Below, piece by piece: positions 42,528 to 51,025 of a stretch of 64,000 nucleotides of DNA. Made by a program: the position numbers and the translations under genes. The notes beneath the pieces were generated by a model. The model was not told where the DNA came from. It searched no databases and saw only the letters and a program-made list of their open reading frames with translations. Location of the stretch: NCBI GenBank assembly GCA_031553595.1, contig JAVBLI010000012.1, forward strand, positions 62,001-126,000. Direction: 5' to 3'. This DNA is from RGIG3701 sp031553595 (GTDB taxonomy: Bacteria; Planctomycetota; Planctomycetia; Pirellulales; Thermoguttaceae). Position 1 is the stretch's first letter, and each line of letters begins with the position of its first letter.

Positions 42528-45500
42528 TTACGCCGCCGTCTTTCGCTTCCGTCGCGCCAGCACCGCCAGCCCCGCGATTCCGAGCATCATCATCGCCCAC
42601 GTCGCCGGCTCCGGCGTACCAAGCGAATTCCGCGCCTGGATCATGTCGTATGCCGACAGCGCCCACAATAATCCCATATACTCCTGCCCTAGCTCGCTGA
42701 AATGGATATCGTTTCCATTTATTCCACGGTATGGATAAAAGCCGGAACCCAGTGGATTTTCAATATTTTTCACCCAGTCGGAATCCGGGCCGAGAAACGC
42801 GAACAAATCATCTTCGATGATGGCACGTTGCGCATCTGTAATGGCCTTACTCGTGCTGCCGTCACCCAGCGCCGAGACCAGCGCGATAAGCCAGGGTACG
42901 TCCCACTCGCCCGGCAGACCTTCAGCCATAGTCCAAACGCCGTCTTGGTTCCGCTTCACGGCATCACGACTGGTTTGGATCAACTTTTCCAGCCCACTTT
43001 TATACGTGTTGCCGTCCGTCCAGAAATCCGACTCCCCCTGGTGCCAAAGGATGCCTGCAAATTCACTGTCCAACGCCTGGATCGCCAATAGAAGCCGCTG
43101 GTCGAGGCCGGTATTCCACTGATCAATCGTCGTACCACCAACACCAACGGAAACGATACCAACAGGGACAGTCTGATTTTCTTGTTTTGATAACATGTCG
43201 GAAAGCGTGTCTCCGAAAGACGGCCAAGTGGAACCCTGATTCCAACCGGCTGTGGCGTAAGGCTGCGGGTCGTTGGCGATATTCCACTGTCCTGTCGAAG
43301 GATCCATCGCCAACACATTTCCACTTTTTGTCTGCAATAGCGCGTCTCCATGGTTGGCAGAGTTCGACTGTCCGGCGGTGATGAAAATTTCACCCACACC
43401 GATTTTATCTCCCAACGAGATGGAAGTCAGCACCGAACCGCCAGCGTCCAGCGCGCGGAGGTCCACGCTATGCCAACCGGTTCCCAGAACCACATCGCCG
43501 CTGAACGTGCCGGCGGTCTTATCCAGTTGCAGGTTCGAAAAGCCCGACCAAGTTTGGCCGCCGTCGAGCGAAAACTGTATTTTCGCGATGTCCGTACCTT
43601 CTCTTGTCAGGAAAGCGCCGGAAATGTCCACGGTTGCATTGCCGTTGGTGCCACGCTGATACATCGCATATCCGCTGGCAGCGTCCATCGTCGCCATGAC
43701 GGCATCCGACTCGCGCACGAACATATACATGTTCGCGATTTCGTAGCCGGCCTTGCCGGCGTCATGCGTCCAGTCCGAATCCCCACCACCCGGCTGTGAT
43801 CCAATGCCAAACTTCTTGGCCTGGCCGAAGCCGTTCATCGCAATGACGGTTTGGTTGGTGTCGAGATTATGAATCTGCATCGAGCCATGGCCGGCGCCAA
43901 GATCATAACCGGAATCGTTCGTGTCGAAAATGCCTCCATTGCCATGACTAAAACCGGTAGCTTGCCCCTGTCCGTAGTTTGACGGCCAGAATTCCAGGAA
44001 TCCTGTTTTCGCCGTTCCGGAGCGTTGGCCGGAGGTTTCCGTACCCAGCGTCAGCGTCCCTTCCGAGCTGGGAAGATTCGTCGTGATTTCCAGGTTTTTC
44101 ACATATTGCTGATAAATCGTGCCAGCCGTTGCGTCCGGCACACCGAGCTTGGTAAGGTTCTGCATCCAGTCGCCTTTGGCCATGCCGGTGACCTGCGAAT
44201 TGCCGGAAAGCTGGAAGGCGTCCATTGAAACAAACGCGTAATACAAGTCTTCCGGATTGCTGGGGTTGACGTATTCCATATAATAGCCCACGCGGTCGAA
44301 CAGAACGCCGCCGTTCATCATTTGCTGCGCGTTGTCGATAAAATAGCTGGTGCCGTTATGCATATTGGCGTTGGCGGCGGAGTTGATCTGCCAGCCACGC
44401 ACCATCGTGAAATCACTGCCGTTGGCGACGTTGGCCATGCCAGGCGCGTACGCTGCGGAGGCCATGACGTAAAGCTTGCGGTCGGCGTACTGATTAATGT
44501 TGGCATTCGCTCCCTGCTCGATATTGAACGTCCAGTCGGGGTTCCCCGTCGGGTTATTGCCAATCCCGATATCCATCGCACTCGAGCCGGCATGATTTGC
44601 AACACCCCAGTGGTTCAGCGCGAAAACGGTTTGCTTTTCGCCGTAATTATGCACCTGGAAACAGCTGTATCCGTTGCCGGCGCCTCTACTGTCGCCGAAG
44701 TCATAGGTAGAACCGCTGGCATTAGGCACATTCATCGCGTTCCCCTCCGTGTAATTGCCAGACCACATTTCCACGTTGCCGGTCTTGATGCCCGTGCCAT
44801 TAACGACGCCGGCAACATTGGACTGCACGGTCATGTTTTGCACGGTTTTTTGGTGGTAGTACGCATCGTTAAAAGGCAAGCCGGTTTTGGAGACGTCGTT
44901 CGTCAGGCCGTCCATGGAGACGTATACGTAGTCGGTCCGTTGCGCCGTCGGGTTCGCCGTCATGTACGCGTCAGACCTCGTCAGCTCCATGTAATATCCG
45001 ACTTTCAGCGGGAAGCCTTTAAGCTCCGTCGCCACCGCAGCGGCATTGTTATATGTATAATCCGCCGCGGTCATGCCCCCGGCAGCTTTCGTGGTCGGAA
45101 TATCCATCTTGTAAACCAGATTCATATTCTGGATTTCCGCGGCAACCGTCGGATTCTCGAAAAGCCCCTCGGCCATGCTCACCCGCTTGACATAAACGTC
45201 GAGCTGCTTAGTGGAATAATCGCCGCTGTTTCGGGCAAACGTCCAGTCAGGATAATCCGTCGTACGGCTACCGATACCGACATCGTAATCGGCGGGATTG
45301 TTGCCGGTGGCACCACCCCAACGATTGAACGCCAAAACTGTCTGCGCACCGGAATAGGTGCTGTTTCCAAGCGCATGGATTTGCATCGAACCGTAATTCT
45401 GGTTCCATGAATTTTTATCACCATGGTCAAACGAATCGTTGGAGGCACCGGGAATATTTTTGTCATTTCCGGTCTCATAGTTCGTGGGCCAAAACTCGAT

Positions 45501-45941
45501 GTTTCCTTGGGTAAAGGTGGTATTGCCGGTGTTCGCCCCATAAAGATTGAACCCGGGCGCGTTCCACCGGACATTGAGATTCGAAACATACTCCTGAAAC
45601 ACAGCACCGCTGGCCTTGGTTGGCAGGCCCATTTTTGCGGGGTTGGACGTGAACGCGTCCATCGAAGCGAATACCCAGTTGTTGTTTGTACTATTATTCA
45701 ACTGGTAAACATACGCGATCGACTCAATCGGGCCGAATTTCCGGGATGAATTATCGACCGTGTACGGCGTCGCCCCCCATGCGTCGAGGTCACCGCCCAT
45801 CACGTTGTTGAGATCCAGGCCGTAAACCTGATAATAGTCATTTAATTGCGTACCGTCCGGCAAGGTTAAAACCTGCCCCCACGCAGCGCCGCAGAGCATG
45901 ACGGCCACAAGAAATAACGAGAACGCGCGAAAAGTTTTCAT
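42528..45941 (-). CDS. PEP-CTERM protein with sialate O-acetylesterase-like domain
   Basis: The 1137-residue exported protein starts at MKTFRAFSLFLV (signal peptide ending AAWG); the frame is open far upstream but without a signal sequence. Residues about 30-810 are three diverged copies of a 240-residue module, each with a YVFVSMDAF-type strand, an EFWPxNY motif, a GSMQIHN-type strand and a final PDWTF/LYV segment. Residues about 845-1100 are a SASA-type esterase: AGQSNSANHG near 853 (Ser), ILWHQGESDFW near 963, and DIHFSELG near 1077 (Asp/His). The tail TPEPATWAMMMLGIAGLAVL plus RRKRK is a PEP-CTERM signal. It probably removes acetyl groups from polysaccharide; the repeats may bind it. Confidence 0.85.
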   Translation of the reverse strand: MKTFRAFSLFLVAVMLCGAAWGQVLTLPDGTQLNDYYQVYGLDLNNVMGGDLDAWGATPYTVDNSSRKFGPIESIAYVYQLNNSTNNNWVFASMDAFTSNPAKMGLPTKASGAVFQEYVSNLNVRWNAPGFNLYGANTGNTTFTQGNIEFWPTNYETGNDKNIPGASNDSFDHGDKNSWNQNYGSMQIHALGNSTYSGAQTVLAFNRWGGATGNNPADYDVGIGSRTTDYPDWTFARNSGDYSTKQLDVYVKRVSMAEGLFENPTVAAEIQNMNLVYKMDIPTTKAAGGMTAADYTYNNAAAVATELKGFPLKVGYYMELTRSDAYMTANPTAQRTDYVYVSMDGLTNDVSKTGLPFNDAYYHQKTVQNMTVQSNVAGVVNGTGIKTGNVEMWSGNYTEGNAMNVPNASGSTYDFGDSRGAGNGYSCFQVHNYGEKQTVFALNHWGVANHAGSSAMDIGIGNNPTGNPDWTFNIEQGANANINQYADRKLYVMASAAYAPGMANVANGSDFTMVRGWQINSAANANMHNGTSYFIDNAQQMMNGGVLFDRVGYYMEYVNPSNPEDLYYAFVSMDAFQLSGNSQVTGMAKGDWMQNLTKLGVPDATAGTIYQQYVKNLEITTNLPSSEGTLTLGTETSGQRSGTAKTGFLEFWPSNYGQGQATGFSHGNGGIFDTNDSGYDLGAGHGSMQIHNLDTNQTVIAMNGFGQAKKFGIGSQPGGGDSDWTHDAGKAGYEIANMYMFVRESDAVMATMDAASGYAMYQRGTNGNATVDISGAFLTREGTDIAKIQFSLDGGQTWSGFSNLQLDKTAGTFSGDVVLGTGWHSVDLRALDAGGSVLTSISLGDKIGVGEIFITAGQSNSANHGDALLQTKSGNVLAMDPSTGQWNIANDPQPYATAGWNQGSTWPSFGDTLSDMLSKQENQTVPVGIVSVGVGGTTIDQWNTGLDQRLLLAIQALDSEFAGILWHQGESDFWTDGNTYKSGLEKLIQTSRDAVKRNQDGVWTMAEGLPGEWDVPWLIALVSALGDGSTSKAITDAQRAIIEDDLFAFLGPDSDWVKNIENPLGSGFYPYRGINGNDIHFSELGQEYMGLLWALSAYDMIQARNSLGTPEPATWAMMMLGIAGLAVLARRKRKTAA

Positions 45942-46112
45942 AGTCCACCCCCGGAAAAGCGTTGACGCCAAAAAATGAATCATTTCGACTGAGAAATATC
46001 CATTCATAATGGTTATATGATTTATTCTAACGGAACCGGCGAGGGAAGTCAACCAAAATAAACGGGGTTTAAGAAAAAATTCCCGAAAAAACAAAAAAAC
46101 AGTTTTTTCAAG

Positions 46113-46145
46113 AAAAAAACCGCCCCGAATATCCGAAGCGGTTTT
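46113..46145 (-). terminator. Terminator of the sigma-factor operon
   Basis: Read on the minus strand, AAAACCGC pairs with GCGGTTTT (46138-46145 and 46116-46123) and is followed by a run of seven Ts. It lies 38 bp after the stop of the 46184 gene. Confidence 0.85.
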
Positions 46146-46183
46146 CATTTTTTCTCAATTTTCGCTACAAAAGTAACGTAAAA

Positions 46184-47866
46184 TTAGAACGCGTTCATCA
46201 TCTTGAAAACGGGCGTCGTAGCACGCAGACGGAACTGCACACCATTTTCCACCGCCGCGGGCTCAAGGATGATCAGGGCTTTCTCCAGATCGCCCATCCG
46301 CCGGGCGGCTTTCTCGACCTGCGCCTTATTCGGGAAATGCACGGGGCACGCCGCCGCGCCTTTCAGCAGGTCGGCCAGATCCAGATGCGCATAATACGTG
46401 CTCATCTCTTTCGGCTCCGCAGACGCCTCGATACACTTTTTCAGCACTTCGCCGGCATTCTTGCCAGCCGCGAAATACACGGCTTTCGGCGCGAAGACCA
46501 TCGCCGCCGGGATCGCCTCGCCGCCCAGCGCCTTGACCACCGCGTCGCGCTCGGCACCCTGGAGCTTCTCGGGCAGTTTGAATTCCGCCCAGTACGCATG
46601 ATACTCGCCACACTCGGCCGAGCCGGACTTCAGGACGCATTTCGCCGCTTTATCGGCTTTCTTTTCCTTCACGAACGCCACAACTTTCTTGAGCTGGGCT
46701 TCCCACGCGTAACCGTCCGGCACATAACGGGCCTTGGCGAAAACGAGATTATCCTGCTCGAGATTCAGGAACGCCGCGAAATCGACGTCCCCGGAGACGA
46801 TCACATCATAAATCAGCTTCTGGTTTTCTTTAAAGAAAGCCACGGCGCCGTCGGCGTCAAAGCCTTTTTTCTCGGCCTTTTTGCGGATTTTCTTCTCCAC
46901 CTTCTCGGCGATGCACGCCTGGTGTTCTTTGAGCAGTTCGTCGGACAGGGGCTTAATGATCCCACTGCCGGCCAGCGTCAGCGTGGCTTCCGGGCAGCGG
47001 AAACCGGCGAAATTCGTCTTCCGCGGCGCGCCGATTCCGGCGAGTTTCTGGGCCAGTTTCGTGCCTTCTTTGCCCGTGACGGTCAGTCGCAGGGAGTATT
47101 CATCGGCGTCCATATCCCAGAAATGGCCGTACGTGATGGTGTTCAGGTCTTTCAGGCCGCACTCTAGGCCGCCCATGAGTTTTCCGAACGCCGCCACTGC
47201 TGCCTCGGACGGCGCTTTGCCGTGGAGGTGTTTTTTCGCACACTTCTTGATACACTCGCCGGCTTTCTGCACCGCCAGCTCTTTAAACTTGTCCGGCACG
47301 TTCCCCGCGAAAATCGTGAAGCCCACGTCCACGCGTTCCGTGTTTTCGATGATGAATTTCTCGAAATCCACGTCATTCGGGAAGCTTTCTTTTTTGTCGG
47401 AGGCCAGGAGCCAGCCGTCGGCTTTTTTGCCGAAAAAGACTTTTCCGCCCGTGGCCGTCAGTTTCCACTGATTGTCGCCGAGGTCTTCCAGCTGCACGTC
47501 TTTCGACTTCAGGAAGCTTCCCAATTTATCCCAGTCGCGGATGGGCAGCGCCACCACCGCGGCCACCGGGCAGCCCTTGCATTCGCCTTCGCACGCACCG
47601 TCTTTGAGGTACGCAACGATTCCGGCCGGGCGTCCCGTATCCAGGATCACGCCCACGGGGCCGTCGGCCGACGCAAAGAATTTCGCCACGCCGAGGAACG
47701 CTTTAAAATCGTCCCGTTCCGTGACCGCAGCCACGTCGTCAAGCTTCGTCAGCAGCGTTTCCGCGCTTTTCATGGATCCGACCGCCACCACGGTCTCCGC
47801 CCGCGCGACTGTCGCCGTCCACGCACACACCAGGGCCAGCAGGCCGCAAATCAACATTTTTTTCAT
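46184..47866 (-). CDS. Secreted cysteine-containing protein of unknown function
   Basis: I do not recognise the family. The 560-residue protein starts at MKKMLICGLLAL after AAGGAG and has a signal peptide ending VARA. It is Lys-rich, with about a dozen cysteines, several clustered (GACEGECKGCPV, ECIKKCAKKHLHGK). This suggests disulfides or metal binding outside the cytoplasm. It is third in a row with an ECF sigma factor and a membrane anti-sigma-like gene, 98 bp after the latter, and is followed by a strong terminator. It is therefore a likely target or effector of that envelope-response system. Confidence 0.75.
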   Translation of the reverse strand: MKKMLICGLLALVCAWTATVARAETVVAVGSMKSAETLLTKLDDVAAVTERDDFKAFLGVAKFFASADGPVGVILDTGRPAGIVAYLKDGACEGECKGCPVAAVVALPIRDWDKLGSFLKSKDVQLEDLGDNQWKLTATGGKVFFGKKADGWLLASDKKESFPNDVDFEKFIIENTERVDVGFTIFAGNVPDKFKELAVQKAGECIKKCAKKHLHGKAPSEAAVAAFGKLMGGLECGLKDLNTITYGHFWDMDADEYSLRLTVTGKEGTKLAQKLAGIGAPRKTNFAGFRCPEATLTLAGSGIIKPLSDELLKEHQACIAEKVEKKIRKKAEKKGFDADGAVAFFKENQKLIYDVIVSGDVDFAAFLNLEQDNLVFAKARYVPDGYAWEAQLKKVVAFVKEKKADKAAKCVLKSGSAECGEYHAYWAEFKLPEKLQGAERDAVVKALGGEAIPAAMVFAPKAVYFAAGKNAGEVLKKCIEASAEPKEMSTYYAHLDLADLLKGAAACPVHFPNKAQVEKAARRMGDLEKALIILEPAAVENGVQFRLRATTPVFKMMNAF

Positions 47867-47964
47867 AAAATCACTCCTTCCAACAGGGGGTTCAAAAAAG
47901 AAAATGACAAAACGCGAAAAATCGCAAATTCCCATCATTTTCGGTTTACAGTCAAGCATTCATA

Positions 47965-48537
47965 TTAATATTGGCGCGTGGTCGTCTCTTCCCGGGTCCA
48001 GCTCGCCGGGCGGAAAATGTCCACCAGCACGGTCACCGTATCCTGGCACGGAATGAGTTTCGCCAGCTCCACGGCACCCTCCTCCGCGTCCACGGCATCC
48101 GTCATACGCACCACCCGAGCCTCCCGCGGGGGCTGCATCCGCACGGGATAAGGATACGAAACGAAACTCACTACCGACGCAGGTCGAATCAGCGGCAGCG
48201 GCTCTTCCGGAACCTCATCCCGCACGACCACCACCGGCACCACGGGCGGGGATTTCAGCGGCGTTTCTTCCGTCTGAAAGTACGTGGAATAATGGGAAAT
48301 CGCCACGGCCATCAGCAACACGCACGCCGCCACAGCCGCCGCCGCACGCACCCACGCACGCCGGACGGGGAGCCGCACGGCACGAAGCTCTTTTTCAGGA
48401 GCCACCGCACCGCGTTTCGGCATTTCCGCCTCCGCCAGCGCCGCCAGAATCCGCTGATGCCGCGCTTCCGGCACCGCCGCATTCAGCCGCCCGGCATCCC
48501 GCGCTAAACGTTCTTTAATATCCGCATCTTTCACCAT
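47965..48537 (-). CDS. Membrane protein, probable anti-sigma factor
   Basis: The 190-residue protein has a charged N-terminal cytoplasmic part of about 65 residues (DIKERLARDAGRLNAAVPEA). One membrane helix follows (VRAAAAVAACVLLMAVAI), then a proline/valine-rich outer part. It directly follows an ECF sigma gene, which together with this topology suggests it holds that sigma factor inactive at the membrane. No zinc-binding HxxxCxxC motif is seen, so it is not a ZAS-type anti-sigma factor. The leader is made of a 7-bp array. Confidence 0.65.
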   Translation of the reverse strand: MVKDADIKERLARDAGRLNAAVPEARHQRILAALAEAEMPKRGAVAPEKELRAVRLPVRRAWVRAAAAVAACVLLMAVAISHYSTYFQTEETPLKSPPVVPVVVVRDEVPEEPLPLIRPASVVSFVSYPYPVRMQPPREARVVRMTDAVDAEEGAVELAKLIPCQDTVTVLVDIFRPASWTREETTTRQY

Positions 48538-48550
48538 GATTTCACCACGC

Positions 48551-48590
48551 AATAATAATTATCAATTATCAATTGTCAATTATCCAATTA
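48551..48590 (-). repeat. 7-bp-period array between sigma and anti-sigma genes
   Basis: Units CAATTAT, CAATTAT, CAATTGT, CAATTAT, CCAATTA span the whole gap. They contain the complement of the TAA stop of the sigma gene (48588-48590). Confidence 0.85.
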
Positions 48591-49148
48591 AAAATACCGT
48601 TTCAGCTTCCGCCGGCCGCGAAACAGGAGCGTTTTCACGCCGACTTCCGTACGCTGCATAATCCGGGCGATTTCCCGAACCGATTTATCTTCCACATAAA
48701 ACATCCACAGCGCCGTCATTTGCGGCTCCGGGAGCACCTCCGCGGCCAGCTCCCAGATATTCTCCGCCGCACGCCCGGCCGGCAGCGCATGATTTTCATC
48801 CGCCGCACGCTCCCGCGCCTGTACCTGCCCCAGCAAATCGCCGTCCCGGCTCGCGCCGTGCATCAAATCCCGCTTTTTCCGCCGATAAAATCCCGCGCTG
48901 CACCGATACCCGATCGTAAACAGCCACGTCGAAAACTCCCACTGCGGATCATAATTCCCCAGGCTCTTCCACGCCTGCAAAAACGTATCCTGCACCACAT
49001 CCAGCGCATCCTCGGGCAAATGCCTGCGAAGAAAATACCGGTAAAGCGAATCTTCGTGACGGCGCACCACCTCCTCAAAATCCTCACGCCTCCCTTCCAG
49101 CGTGGCGGCAATCAGTTCGCGGTCCGTGCGTCTCATCAGCATTTTCAA
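48588..49148 (-). CDS. ECF-type RNA polymerase sigma factor
   Basis: The 186-residue protein has sigma region 2 (EEVVRRHEDSLYRYFLRRHL, ALDVVQDTFLQAWKSLGNYD, FSTWLFTIGYRCS). Region 4 near 135-180 (MTALWMFYVEDKSVREIA, then TEVGVKTLLFRGRRKLKR) carries the helix-turn-helix. Regions 1 and 3 are absent, as expected for group 4 factors. It heads a three-gene operon with a membrane protein and a secreted protein. The usual arrangement is that an envelope signal frees the sigma factor. No autoregulated promoter motif could be identified. Confidence 0.92.
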   Translation of the reverse strand: MKMLMRRTDRELIAATLEGRREDFEEVVRRHEDSLYRYFLRRHLPEDALDVVQDTFLQAWKSLGNYDPQWEFSTWLFTIGYRCSAGFYRRKKRDLMHGASRDGDLLGQVQARERAADENHALPAGRAAENIWELAAEVLPEPQMTALWMFYVEDKSVREIARIMQRTEVGVKTLLFRGRRKLKRYF

Positions 49149-49268
49149 CTTTATCTTCGTGCAGGATACGTTTCGTTTTCAGCCTCTATGTTCTTTAATA
49201 TACTCCATTTTTTGCCCAAAGAAAACAAAAGTTACACCTTTTTCCTCTTTTTTTTCTCCCACCAAGGC

Positions 49269-49297
49269 TTGAAACCCGAACGAAAGCGCGGCATAAT
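49269..49297 (+). promoter_or_regulatory. Promoter of the GH16 gene
   Basis: TTGAAA (49269-49274), 17 bp, CATAAT (49292-49297). Transcription would begin near 49304, just before palindrome copy F, so the GH16 leader contains that whole hairpin. Confidence 0.55.
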
Positions 49298-49311
49298 GGG
49301 GTAAGCGAGTG

Positions 49312-49414
49312 AACAACAGCCGTTAGCGAAGAGACCCGATAGAAGTGGGAACATATATTACCATTTTATCCTGTCTCTGCGCGTCACTGCGCTCCGCTCC
49401 CGGCTGCTGTTCTT
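49312..49414. repeat. Palindromic intergenic element, family 1 copy F
   Basis: Ends AACAACAGCCG and CGGCTGCTGTTCTT, inner arms diverged (GAGACCCGATAGAAGTGG). This is the only copy between divergently oriented genes, and it sits in the transcribed leader of the GH16 gene. Confidence 0.8.
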
Positions 49415-49464
49415 GCGTCTAAACAGACGAAAAATGCATCCCCCCCATATTTAAAGGAAAACCC

Positions 49465-50301
49465 ATGAATCACCTGTTTACTTTCGCCCTCTGTCTCTGC
49501 TGGGCCGTCGCCGCCGTTCATGCCGAGGACGCCAAACCGCCGAAAACGAAAACCGCCATGGACGGAAAAAGCGTCCTGAAGTTGGTCTGGAACGACGAAT
49601 TTAACGGCACCGGTCTGCCCGACCCCGAAAAATGGGGGTACGAGTACGGCTTCGTCCGCAACGGCGAAAAGCAGTTTTACACCAAAGAGCGTCTGGAAAA
49701 CATCCGCCAGGAGAACGGCCTGCTGATCATCGAGGGCCGCAAAGAGGCGTGGGAAGAGAACGGCCAGAAAGCCGATTACACCGCCGCCAGCATTAACACG
49801 CAGGACAAAGCGGCATGGTCGCACGGGCGGGTGGAAGTCCGCGCGAAAGTCCCCGCCGGCCGCGGCACCTGGCCCGCCGCCTGGATGCTGGGCGAATCCA
49901 TTAATCAGGTCGGCTGGCCCGCATGCGGCGAAATCGACATCCTGGAATACGTCGGCTACATACCCGGCACCGTTCACGCGAACATCCACGTCAAGAAATA
50001 CAACCATTCCATCGGCACCGGCAAAGGCGCGAACATGAAGCCCGACTCGCCGGAGACGAAGTTTTACGTGTATGCCGTGGAGTGGGACAGCGACGTCATG
50101 AAATTTTATGTGGACGACACGGTGTACTTCACCTACGAAAACGAAAAATCCGGCGACGACGCCTGGCCGTTCGACAAGCCGCATTATCTGCTGCTGAACC
50201 TGGCCATCGGCGGCGGCTGGGGCGGCCAGCAGGGAATCGACGACGACATTTTCCCCATCCGCTACGAAATCGATTACGTCCGCGTGTATCAAAAAAAGTG
50301 A
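49465..50301 (+). CDS. Secreted GH16 beta-glucanase-like enzyme
   Basis: The 278-residue exported hydrolase (signal peptide ending AVHA) has the GH16 catalytic motif ExDxxE as GEIDILEYVG near 153-158. The sandwich strands LKLVWNDEFNGTG, GRVEVRAKVPAGRGTWPAAW and LNLAIGGGWGG are typical of laminarinases and lichenases. It probably cleaves beta-1,3 or beta-1,3-1,4 glucan outside the cell. AAAGGAAAA precedes the ATG. The leader includes a family 1 hairpin, and the TGA stop is inside an 8-bp array. Confidence 0.93.
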   Translation: MNHLFTFALCLCWAVAAVHAEDAKPPKTKTAMDGKSVLKLVWNDEFNGTGLPDPEKWGYEYGFVRNGEKQFYTKERLENIRQENGLLIIEGRKEAWEENGQKADYTAASINTQDKAAWSHGRVEVRAKVPAGRGTWPAAWMLGESINQVGWPACGEIDILEYVGYIPGTVHANIHVKKYNHSIGTGKGANMKPDSPETKFYVYAVEWDSDVMKFYVDDTVYFTYENEKSGDDAWPFDKPHYLLLNLAIGGGWGGQQGIDDDIFPIRYEIDYVRVYQKK

Positions 50302-50396
50302 ACGAGTGAGCGAGTGAACAAGTGGGCAAGTGAAGAGGGCCGTCGCCATATGCCAGCACTCTTTCACTCGCTCACTTGTTCACTCTTTCACTTTTC
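50292..50396. repeat. 8-bp-period array O4 across the GH16 stop, with inverse half
   Basis: Units GTGAACGA, GTGAGCGA, GTGAACAA, GTGGGCAA, GTGAAGAG run from 50298; the stop TGA is 50299-50301. The inverse array CTCTTTCACTCGCTCACTTG continues to CACTTTT at 50395, so the pair can form a long stem and terminate transcription. Confidence 0.85.
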
Positions 50397-50431
50397 CCCA
50401 TCCCAAAAACTTCACTCAAAAAACTGCTCCC

Positions 50432-51025
50432 ATGCCCAGTCAGCGTAACACAAAAAGTCAGGAAAACCCGAAATCCATCTTCACGGCGATCATTATCATC
50501 GCGGTGGTGGGAGGGATTATTTTTACCGTGGCCGAGATGATGAAGCCGCAGCCTTCGCTGGTGGATCGCGAACCGCTTTCGGCGGAGCTGCGTTTCGATC
50601 AGCCGCAGTCGGGTCTGTATTTCGACATGGCCACACAGCAGCCACTGGTGACGTTTTCCCGGGACGACGCGATTCGCATCGCGCTGATGCTCGACGCCTG
50701 CACGCCGGATCCGCATGCCACGGACGGGGAATGGGCGGCCACGCTGACGCTTTACATGAATCGCGGCAACGAAACGTACCTCGTCTCACCGCAGGGCGTC
50801 CTGAAGAACCGCAAGACCTTTCTTCGCATGCCGCCGGAGGTGCTTTATGAGGAGCTGTTCAAGGATGCGAAAAAGAATGAAAAATACCTTTCGCTTTTAA
50901 AGCAAACAGCGGCGGCGGAAACAGGGACTCAGGCGGCCGGGCCGGCGGCTCAGACCGTGGAGACCACGCTCGGCGCCGCGGCGGAGAACATGGATGACGC
51001 GCCGCTGGAAATGGAAGATGAATAA
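50432..51025 (+). CDS. Single-pass membrane protein of unknown function
   Basis: The 197-residue protein starts at MPSQRNTKSQEN. A longer frame upstream only reads through the 8-bp array and is rejected. A membrane helix (IFTAIIIIAVVGGIIFTVAE) lies at about 15-35. The outer domain of about 100 residues (FDQPQSGLYFDMATQQPLVT, EWAATLTLYMNRGNETYLV) is followed by an Ala/Glu tail. No family is recognised. No Shine-Dalgarno sequence is visible. The stop is immediately followed by the ATG of the hydrolase gene, so the two are coupled. Confidence 0.7.
   Translation: MPSQRNTKSQENPKSIFTAIIIIAVVGGIIFTVAEMMKPQPSLVDREPLSAELRFDQPQSGLYFDMATQQPLVTFSRDDAIRIALMLDACTPDPHATDGEWAATLTLYMNRGNETYLVSPQGVLKNRKTFLRMPPEVLYEELFKDAKKNEKYLSLLKQTAAAETGTQAAGPAAQTVETTLGAAAENMDDAPLEMEDE

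Noticed and set aside
50330..50431. Longer start for the single-pass membrane protein
   Set aside because: The extra codons are the inverse half of the 8-bp array and would put Ser/Phe/His repeats before a normal N terminus.
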